Both the position numbers and the translations under genes were made by a program. Shown in pieces: positions 54,453-62,600 of a DNA stretch of 64,000 nt (position 1 is its first letter; every line of letters starts with the position of its first letter). The stretch covers positions 186,001 to 250,000 of the forward strand of contig NZ_CP134197.1 of assembly GCF_031585635.1 (NCBI RefSeq), in the 5' to 3' direction. The notes under the pieces were generated by a model. The model made no database searches. It had not been told where the DNA came from and was given only the letters and a program-made list of their open reading frames with translations. Source of the stretch: Paraburkholderia sp. FT54 (GTDB lineage Bacteria; Pseudomonadota; Gammaproteobacteria; Burkholderiales; Burkholderiaceae).

Positions 54453-55023
54453 TCAAGCGCGGGCGTCACCCAGTTCGCTGCGCTCGACCCACACACCGAA
54501 CAACAGGCCGATCGTCGTCCACATGATCACCTGCATGCCAATGGCCGCGACGCGAAACTTCCAGGCCACGACTGCAGGAAATATCGCAGACACTTCGCTG
54601 ATTGCCGGCAGGCGAGCTGCACCGCCGTGATGATTGCGATGAACACGAGTCCAGCGAGGATCGATGCATTCCATTGCCCCACCTTGACTGCTAGCTGACG
54701 GCGCACGTCGAGCGAAAAGATATCGTCGCGACCGAAATCGCGATCATCAGGAAAAACAGGGAGGTGCGATAGCCGATTGTTTCCGGATTGCCGACCGATG
54801 GAGGATTTGCCGGATATTTGACGTTCGGCACGATGACGAGCGCGACGAATGCCGCCAACGCGAGCCACGCGGACAGTGGTCGCGCCGAGATCCGCCCGAA
54901 GCGGCCGTACGCGTATGCGAAGGTCACCGCAAACAATCCACCGAACGCGGCGCCGTAGGTCACGACGCCCGTCAGAAGTCCTATGCCCGCCAGCATCCCG
55001 CGCAAGAGCAGCTTTCCAATCAT
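54453..55023 (-). pseudogene. cbtA: cobalt transporter subunit CbtA, broken
   Basis: Starting MIGKLLLRGMLAGI (ATG 55023), the frame jumps to LLTGVVTYGAAFGGLFAVTF, AYAYGRFG and VPNVKYPANPPSVGNPETIG, the second half of CbtA; the first three helices seem deleted. After FFLMIAISVAT a frameshift (near 54725) leads to DVRRQLAVKVGQWNASILAG, and another near 54610 to RLPAISEVSAIFPAVVAWKF and TTIGLLFGVWVERSELGDAR. At least one deletion and two frameshifts make it non-functional, although every remaining helix is recognisable. Confidence 0.82.
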
Positions 55024-55036
55024 CCGGGCCTCCGCG

Positions 55037-55246
55037 TCAGTGACAGGGGAAGCCCAGCAGATGCCGGCCGTCATGCACGAACTCATGTACGTACATACCG
55101 GGTACGATCGAGGTCGCGCCCTCTTCCGCACCGACGAAATAGATTGCAAGCAGCAGAATCAGGCCAGCGAACACGACCCAGGGCAGCAGTTCACGGACGG
55201 GGATGGGGGCTGGCGTGACGAACGGTTTCAGGATTGCTTCGCTCAT
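55037..55246 (-). CDS. cbtB: cobalt transporter subunit CbtB
   Basis: A 69-residue one-helix membrane protein: MSEAILKPFVTPAPIPVREL, membrane segment LLPWVVFAGLILLLAIYFV, and the conserved C-terminal HEFVHDGRHLLGFPCH metal motif with four His and one Cys. CbtB works with CbtA in B12-regulated cobalt uptake. The start at 55246 follows GAGAGGTTTCAAC. It ends 14 bases before the broken cbtA. I looked for a cobalamin riboswitch in 55247-55440 and found only fragments of the B12 box (CCTGCC). Confidence 0.9.
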   Translation of the reverse strand: MSEAILKPFVTPAPIPVRELLPWVVFAGLILLLAIYFVGAEEGATSIVPGMYVHEFVHDGRHLLGFPCH

Positions 55247-55447
55247 GTTGAAACCTCTCGGGGGTACCGCGTCCCGTAGACAGCAGAAGGGGCACGAAGG
55301 CAGGCCAAGTTCAGGAAGTGAGGATGCAGCATTTCTCAAACTGCGTTGCTGACTCGTCTGCTGGAACATCTTCAGACGTACGGAGCGGTCCTTTCGTAGG
55401 AGTCTAGTGATTGATGCCGCAAGGGGGAAGGTGTTTTCGGTGATCCG

Positions 55448-56542
55448 CTACTCTGTCGGTGACACATCTGAGCGTGACAGCCAGCTGCATACAGCTCCCG
55501 ACCAAGGTACGTTTCGCTTTTGATAGTGAAGGCGATACTGCGTAGGCGAGACGCCCAGGTATCTCTGGAAGACGCATCGCATGCGATCGGCATTCCCGAA
55601 TCCACACGCATAAGCGATCGTTTTCAAAGGAATTGTGCTCCCCTGCAGCATTATGCGCGCAGCGTCCATACGGGCCTTCACGACATATTCGGCAGGCGAA
55701 GTTTTCGCGTCATGGACGAACGTGCGAGCGAATGTACGAATGCTCATGTTCGCTAGGCGTGCGAGAACTTTGACCGACAGGTCATCGGCTAGATTCGACA
55801 GGACGTATTGCTGGACTTGTGCAATCCGCGAACAGCCTTCCACACAGGGCGTTAAAGGGGGACTTGACGGGGATTCCCCACCCGCGCGCTGCATGGATGC
55901 GTAGAGCCGCTCGGCAACTTTCGACGAGACTTCACTGCCTTTGTCCAGTTTCAGCAGGTGAAGGGAGAGATCGACTGCGGCCGTTACGCCGGCCGACGTA
56001 TAGATGTTGCCGTCCTCAACAAAAGGCCGGTCGACTTCAACACGGGCGGTCGGGCACAACGCCGCGAGCTCGTCTGCATAGTTAGCGCGAGTGGTGACCA
56101 TTCGGTGATCCAGGAGGCCGGCGCGTGCCAGAATGAATACGCCACTGCAGATCGAGCCGAAGCATCGCGCCTGCCGACTTGCGCGTTCAAGCCAAGCATA
56201 GCTCTCGTCGGTGAACTTCCGACGAACCAGTCCGGGGCCGCCGGCCACCAGTAACAGATCGTATGCATCATCCGTGTTACTGAAATGTCTGTCGGCGAAG
56301 ATGGCCATTCCGTTTGAACATCGAAACGGTCCATGCTCCAGCCCCACGACTTCCACTCGATAGCGCGAGTCCGCCAACAGGAAGCGGTTGGCTTCCGCGA
56401 AGACATCGAGCGGCCCACTAATGTCCCGCGATTGGACACCGGGAAAAGCGACTAAAGCGATGCTTCTCATGCGGCTGCTCATATCCCTGAACGGCCGCTG
56501 GTGTGACGGCGTGGATGGTCTGGTAGCGGTGGGGGTGTTCAT
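55448..56542 (-). CDS. GlxA-type AraC family regulator, intact
   Basis: A 364-residue regulator. AGGAAAGG precedes ATG 56542 (MNTPTATRPSTPSHQRP); the core begins at MRSIALVAFPGVQSRDISGP. Residues about 30-210 form a DJ-1/PfpI-like domain with the motif CFGSICSGVFILARAGLLD; the C-terminal 100 residues are two AraC helix-turn-helices (LSVKVLARLANMSIRTFART and LKTIAYACGFGNADRMRCVF). It is a close paralogue of the deleted gene at 41710-42733. It points towards the cbtB/nitrile hydratase group 200 bases downstream and may control it, which is inference. Confidence 0.88.
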   Translation of the reverse strand: MNTPTATRPSTPSHQRPFRDMSSRMRSIALVAFPGVQSRDISGPLDVFAEANRFLLADSRYRVEVVGLEHGPFRCSNGMAIFADRHFSNTDDAYDLLLVAGGPGLVRRKFTDESYAWLERASRQARCFGSICSGVFILARAGLLDHRMVTTRANYADELAALCPTARVEVDRPFVEDGNIYTSAGVTAAVDLSLHLLKLDKGSEVSSKVAERLYASMQRAGGESPSSPPLTPCVEGCSRIAQVQQYVLSNLADDLSVKVLARLANMSIRTFARTFVHDAKTSPAEYVVKARMDAARIMLQGSTIPLKTIAYACGFGNADRMRCVFQRYLGVSPTQYRLHYQKRNVPWSGAVCSWLSRSDVSPTE

Positions 56543-57645
56543 GGAAAATCCTTTCCTGGCGCGCGAGCGCGAATGCCGTAAGTCATGCTTGATCGTAGAA
56601 ACGCCGTCTCGCATGCTTCCGATATCGATTCGATATAGATTTCATCCGATGAATTGCTTCATTGAAGCGCTTGTTGCGCGGGCCAGCGGCTATCGGGTGG
56701 GCAGTGTGCGGGGACGGAGCGGGCACGTCAGGGCAGGCCTGGCGGATTTCGCATCGGGTCTGGCGGGAAGCAAACTGATGGATGGTTGCGAGCATCGACT
56801 CCCACGGGTCGATCACCCCAGGCGCTGAAGTGAGTCGGGCCGTACGATGAGGTGATGGGTGGTCGGCTGTTGGCAGTTCGGGATCAATAGCCGTATGACA
56901 AGTACTACTACAGGTAGTTACATCAGAGATCGAATTGCGTTCGGCGTTCAACATCGTGTCCCTCTCTTTAGCGAGGAGTGAAGCAGCAATCGAACTAAGG
57001 ATCGAGGTCAAGTAACCACTGACTTGCAGCTATTGAATGCAAATTGTGGGAAGGTGCGCCGGTACGGCGATAGATGTTGCTGCCAAGTCACGGCGCGAAC
57101 GTGTATTCCGCATCAGCGTTACTGCCGATATATATCCAGTTGTGCAGATCGGCTGGCACGACGATTCCATGAAGCAGTTAATAAGGCGAACCGGTCCGAC
57201 GGGTAGCCCGGAAGGCGAGGTTAACCGGGCGACGCAGTGAGCATGCCCTGTCATAACGCCGAGCATCGCCTCGATGAGAAAAGAGTAGGTTTTGCCGAAG
57301 GGCAAATCTATTCAACGTTGGGATAAGCTGACGCCGCGTTAGCGTAACTCGCTTATACGATGGTATAAGCGCGCAAGCAGGTTCACGGGCGGTGTCGACC
57401 TGCGCAAAACCGGGACCGCCGACGATTCGGACGGCACCGCAAGGCTTTCATTCAACGCCTGTCAGCCATGACCCATGAGTTATTACGAACCTGACACACT
57501 AGGCGACCGGCGCAGAGGTGGTTCGATTTACATATACATTCGTATCATGTTGCCTGGCACGGTTATAAGCTAATCTGCACATCAAAAGAGTGGCGCGACA
57601 CCGATCTCACGCCCTCCCTTCAAACGAGAGGTGGAGGTGCGCATT
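56543..57645. other. 1.1-kb interval, no gene recognised; inverted repeat inside
   Basis: No frame shows a family. A plus frame at 57037-57240 (RERVFRISVTADIYPVVQIG) is open for 67 residues but unknown. At 57350-57371 CGCTTATAC-GATG-GTATAAGCG is a perfect 9-base-arm palindrome, a possible operator or small hairpin. AT-rich sequence at 57520-57545 is the likely promoter of the receiver gene. Confidence 0.45.
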
Positions 57646-58017
57646 TTGCCAATTACGCCTGTTGTTTCGATTGTCGATGATGACCAAGCCGTTCGTCTTG
57701 CGTTAGGCAGCCTGATCCGGTCGCTGGGTTGGCAAGTGCGCATGTATGAGTCGGCAGAGGATTTTCTTTCGTCAGGGGAGGCTGCTCATACCGCCTGCCT
57801 GATTTCCGATGTTCTGATGCCCGGGATGTCCGGCGTCGAGATGTATGAGCGCCTGCGTGCGCTTGGGCTTGCTCCGGCAACCATCTTTATCACCGCCTAT
57901 CCGACCGCGTCGCTGCAGGCGCAAGTGGTGGCTGCTGGCGCGCTCGTGTTGTTGCCGAAACCTTACAAGGCCGCTATTTTGACTCACTGGCTCTCGGTCG
58001 CTCTTGGTAATCCTTAG
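57646..58017 (+). CDS. stand-alone response-regulator receiver protein
   Basis: A CheY-like domain of about 123 residues and nothing else. The start is uncertain: GGAGGTG at 57633-57639 suits the TTG at 57646 (MPITPVVSIVDDDQAVRLAL); GTG 57631 is also in frame. Acidic pocket VDDD, phospho-acceptor Asp in CLISDVLMPGMSG, Thr in IFITAYP and Lys in LLPKPYK are all present. It resembles FixJ-type receivers without the LuxR domain, so it may relay or sink phosphate for the FixJ-type protein and the large kinase next to it. Confidence 0.85.
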   Translation: MPITPVVSIVDDDQAVRLALGSLIRSLGWQVRMYESAEDFLSSGEAAHTACLISDVLMPGMSGVEMYERLRALGLAPATIFITAYPTASLQAQVVAAGALVLLPKPYKAAILTHWLSVALGNP

Positions 58018-58066
58018 CGAAGCACCCGCGCAATGCAGAAGTCTGAAGTGCCGGACACGATGGCGC

Positions 58067-58747
58067 TCAGTGATGGCCTCCACGGGGCGGCACACAAGGC
58101 TCGATACCCAGCGATTCAGCCTTGCGGACGAGGTCCGGCATTGAGCGCGCATTCATTTTTCGCATCACATGTCCACGGTGGACCTTGACCGTGATTTCGC
58201 TCAGGTTCATCTCGGCGGCGATCTGCTTGTTCAGCAGGCCGGACAAGACAAAACTCATCACCTCTTTCTCGCGCGGCGAAAGAGAATGGTACGAAGCACG
58301 CAGACCAGTTAGCGCGGCTTCTGCCGCAAGCCACTCGCTGTCTCGCGCCAGGGCTTGAGCAACTGCGTCGAGCATATCCTGGTCTTTGAAGGGTTTCGCC
58401 AGGAAATCGAGGGCGCCAGCCTTCATTGCCTTCACCCCCATCTCGATGTCTCCATGACCGGTCATGAATACTACGGGAATGTGCATGCCGCTATTAACGA
58501 TTTCCTGGTGAAAAGCCATGCCGCTTTTCCCGCGGAGTCGCACGTCCAGGATGAGGCAGCTTGGCCCAACGGCAGGAGGACGTCGGAGAAACTCGTCCGG
58601 GGACTCGAACGTTTCGACGCGCAAGCCTACGGAGCGCATAAGCGCACCAAGGGAAAGCCGGATTCCCTTGTCATCATCGACGATGTAGACGATGGGGCCT
58701 TCGGTTCCTGCGGTTACAGCCGTTCGGTGGGTCGTTCCAGTAGCCAT
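58067..58747 (-). CDS. FixJ-type response regulator (receiver + LuxR HTH)
   Basis: A 226-residue regulator starting MATGTTHRTAVTAGTEGP at ATG 58747 with GAGGT before it. Receiver: VYIVDDDKGIRLSLG, phospho-Asp in LILDVRLRGKSG, MTGHGD, LAKPF. The C-terminal LuxR domain reads SLSPREKEVMSFVLSGLLNK, then IAAEMNLSEITVKVHRGHVM. It is convergent with the receiver gene and transcribed away from the large kinase gene. Such FixJ-like proteins are usual partners of the giant kinase class at 59693. Confidence 0.9.
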   Translation of the reverse strand: MATGTTHRTAVTAGTEGPIVYIVDDDKGIRLSLGALMRSVGLRVETFESPDEFLRRPPAVGPSCLILDVRLRGKSGMAFHQEIVNSGMHIPVVFMTGHGDIEMGVKAMKAGALDFLAKPFKDQDMLDAVAQALARDSEWLAAEAALTGLRASYHSLSPREKEVMSFVLSGLLNKQIAAEMNLSEITVKVHRGHVMRKMNARSMPDLVRKAESLGIEPCVPPRGGHH

Positions 58748-58906
58748 CCGGGCACCTCGCGAAGCTGGAACGCCGCCGCGTCCCGCGGGCATCAGACTAT
58801 TCTACGCCCCCAAACGAAGCAGGAGATACCACTGCTTCGTCCCGTCCCACAGGGGCTGTGGTGCAAATTACGGGCGCAAGCAAAAAACGGCGCATTCACC
58901 ATTACA

Positions 58907-59425
58907 TCATCGTGCTGAAAGGACTGCCTTCCAAACAGCAGGCGCAGCGATATCTTTGAGGCGCAACCGTGCAAGGTTGAACTGACCTTTGCGAATGCGA
59001 TGCATCAACTCGACGCCCGATAACGTAATGACCGCATCGCTAAAGCGTTTGAAGCCGAGCATTGCGCTGACCCTGGACTTGATGTTGCGATGATCCTGCT
59101 CGATCAATTGTTCAAATACTTCGACGATCGCAATGTCGTGTCCGTGGGCAGAAACTGGTCCGCCTTCATTTCCCGCACCGCGCGGTGAGACGCCGCGTAA
59201 CCGTCCAGCGTGATGGTCTTCGGAGCGAGCCCTTGACTCCTGATCGCTTTCGCGAAGAAAGCCTTGGCCGCAGCGACATCGCGCCTGGCGCTGAGCCGGA
59301 AGTCGACCGTCTTTCCTGCGCGGTCGACTGCACGGTAAAGATAGACCCATTTGCCACGGACTTTCACATACGTCTGATCGACTCTCCATGAACGACCAGC
59401 AGATTTTGCAAACCGGTCCCAGGAC
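58907..59425 (-). pseudogene. IS6-family transposase remnant
   Basis: From about 59425 the minus frame reads WDRFAKSAGRSWRVDQTYVK (first Asp; the next residue is Gln instead of the usual Glu), [40 protein letters not shown] (second Asp), SSKYLNN, then a frameshift near 59105 into LIEQDHRNIKSRVSAMLGFK (catalytic Glu) and ends KAVLSAR. The N-terminal third is missing; a lysine/arginine-rich unrelated sequence (TLGKKSKVANWPKKRGRKRR) stands there. It is closely related to the copy at 26389-27110. Confidence 0.85.
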
Positions 59426-59692
59426 GGCGCACGCCGTTTCCTACCCCTTTTCTTCGGCCAGTTTGCAACCTTCGACTTTTTCCCCAAGGTCTGCTGTTGG
59501 CCACTTCCCCGACGCTTCTGGCCAGCATGGTGACGACACTTCAGGTTTTTGGACATGACCTCGTAGTCTTTGAGTGCCCCACGTTTCGTACCGTGCTGAG
59601 CTGGCGTAGACTAGGCTCGACCGGTCGGGCCGACGCGTACGAGGCGCTTTTCGCCCAACAGCGGCAACCGGCTTAACGATGGAGGCCGCCAC

Positions 59693-62600
59693 TTGGATCC
59701 GTCTTCGCGGTTCGGCGCGATTGGGGATAGCCGTTTTCAGGTCTTGTGGGAAGACGGCGAACGCGCACTTTGCCGGACCGGGTGGCCGATGGCCGACGGC
59801 GGGCGCAGCGCCGTGCTCGCCGCACAGTCCACCGCGGAGCACCCGACCTCAGCGAGCCTTGAATGCCTCGCGCACGAATACCGCTTACGCGATCAACTGG
59901 ACAGTGCATGGGCGGCGCGGCCGCTGGAACTGGTGCGCGAAGGCGGTCGAACGTTCCTGTTGCTCGAGGACGCAGGCGGCGAGCCACTCGCCGGACTCCT
60001 GACGGCCCCCCTGGAAGTGGAGCGCTTCTTGCGCCTCGCCATCAGCATCGTCGCCGCACTCAGGAAGGTGCATCAGCGTGACCTGATCCACAAGGACCTC
60101 AAGCCGGCCAACATTCTCGTGAACGCGAACGGCGAGGTGAGACTCACTGGGTTCGGTATCGCGTCGCGCCTGCCTCGCGAGCGGCAGGCACCCGAGCCTC
60201 CGGAGACGATCGCCGGCACACTCGCCTATATGGCCCCCGAACAGACCGGGCGCATGAACCGCTCCATCGACGCGCGCAGCGATCTTTACGCGCTCGGCGT
60301 CACGCTCTATCAGATGCTCACGGGCACGCTGCCGTTCACCGCCGCCGATCCCATGGAGTGGGTGCACTGCCATATCGCGCGCCGTCCGGTCCCGCCCGCC
60401 AGGCGGCTTGCGAGTGTGCCGGAGGCGATCTCGGCGATTGTCATGAAGCTGCTCGCCAAGACCGCCGAGGATCGATATCAGACCGCGACCGGCGTCGAGC
60501 ACGATTTGCGGCACTGCCTGGCTGAGTGGGAGCGTCACGGCCACATCGACAGTTTTCCGCTGGGCCAGAAGGACACGCCGGACCGACTGCTGCCCCCTGA
60601 AAAACTATATGGCCGCGCGCGCGAGATCGCTTCTCTCCTCGCCGCCTTCGACCGCGTGGTCGAGAGCGGCGCAACGGAACTCGTGCTGGTGTCCGGCTAT
60701 GCCGGCATCGGCAAGTCTTCGGTGGTCAACGAGTTGCACAAGATGCTGGTGCCGCCGCGCGGGTTATTCGCTGCCGGAAAGTTCGACCAGTACAAGCGCG
60801 ACATCCCCTATGCGACGCTCGCTCAAGCGTTCCAAGGCCTCGTGCGGTCGCTGCTGGGCAAGAGCGATGCCGAGCTGGCGCCCTGGCGCGAGGCGTTGCG
60901 GGAGGCACTGGGCCCGAGCGGCCAGCTGATGATTGACCTCATCCCCGCGCTGGAGCCGTTGATCGGCCCGCAGCCGCCGGTGTCGGAGTTGCCGCCGCAA
61001 GATGCACAGCGCCGTTTTCAGCTGGTTTTCCGCCGCCTGCTGGGCGTGTTCGCCCGGCCGGAGCATCCTTTGGCGTTGTTCCTGGACGATCTGCAGTGGC
61101 TGGACGCGGCGACTCTGGAGCTGCTCAGCGATCTTACGATCCAGTCGGACGTGGGATCGCTGCTCCTGCTGGGTGCGTTCCGGGACAACGAGGTGGGCCC
61201 GACGCATCCGTTGGCGCGTAGCCTGCAGGAGATTCGGCGGGCAGGCGGCCGGGTGAGTGAGATCGTGCTGTCGCCCCTGGCGCGCGCGGACGTCGGGCGT
61301 CTCGTCGCAGACGCACTCCATTCCACCGCCGAGACGGCGACCCCGCTAGCAGACCTGGTCTACGGCAAGACCGGCGGCAATCCGTTCTTCACGATCCAAT
61401 TCCTCACCGCCCTGGCCGAGGAAAAGCTGCTCGTCTTCGGCCCCGGGGCCCGGCGCTGGCTCTGGGACCTGAAACGCATCCGCGCCAAGGGCTACACCGA
61501 AAACGTGGTGGAGCTGATGGTGGGCAAGCTCGTCAGGCTGCCGCCGGAGGCGCAGGAGGCCCTGCAATGGCTGGCCGCACTCGGCAACACAGCGGACTTC
61601 GCCGTGCTCGCGCTCGTTCTGGGGCGACCCGCCGAGACCATCCATGCCGCGCTGTGGGAAGCGGTGCGGGCGGGCCTGGTGCACCGGCAGGACGAGGCCT
61701 ACGCTTTCCTGCACGACCGGGTTCAGGAGGCGGCCTATTTGTTGATCCCCGAGGCGGCGCGTCCCGAACGGCACCTGCGCATCGGCCGAATCCTCTCGTC
61801 CAGCCTGCCCCCGGAGCAGGTCTCCGAACGGATCTTCGATATTGTCACCCAGCTCAACTGCGGCGCCGCGCTCGTCGACGCGCCCGAGGAACGTGAGCGT
61901 ATCGCCGAGCTCGATCTGCGGGCTGGCCAACGCGCCAAGGCCGCTGCGGCCCATGCCGCGGCCCTGACCTACCTCGCCGCCGGGACGAGGCTGCTGAGGG
62001 GTGATCGATGGGAGCGGTGCTACGAACTCACCTTCGCGCTTGAGTACCACCGCGCTGAGTGCGAACTGCTAACTGCAGACCTGGCTGCGGCGGACGAGCG
62101 GCTTGCGCTGCTGGCGCAGCACGCCAGGAAACTCGTCGACACCGCCGCCGTCGCGTGCCTGCGCATGACGCTTTACACCACGTTGGGTCGGAGCGACCTC
62201 GGTGTCGAGGTATGCCTCGATTACCTGCGCCACAGAGGTACCCACTGGTTGTCGCATCCTGCCCATGACGAAGTCAGGCAGGAATACGAGCAGATATGGC
62301 GCCAGCTCGGTGGCCGTTCGATCGAAGCATTGATTGATCTGCCGCTCATGAACGATCCGGAGGGCCTCGCGACCCTCGATGTGCTGATCGAGGTCACGAC
62401 GTCTGCAATGCTCACCGACAAGAATTTGATCTCTCTGGTGGTTTGCCGGATGGTCAATATCAGCCTCCAACATGGCAACAGTGATGGATCGTGCTTCGCT
62501 TATATCTGGCTTGGCATGATTCTGGGGCCGCACTTTGGCGATTACCAGGCCGGATTCCGATTCGGCCGGCTCGGCTACGATCTGGTGGAGAAGCGCGAAC

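Noticed and set aside
55247..55440. Possible cobalamin riboswitch upstream of cbtB
   Set aside because: Only a CCTGCC piece of the B12 box is visible; the GCCACTG box and the paired stems could not be found. A covariance-model search would decide.
57550..57575. Possible second sigma-54 promoter (TGGCACGGTTATAAGC) before the receiver gene
   Set aside because: The -24 half is good, but the -12 half lacks TTGC at the required spacing (reads TAAG).
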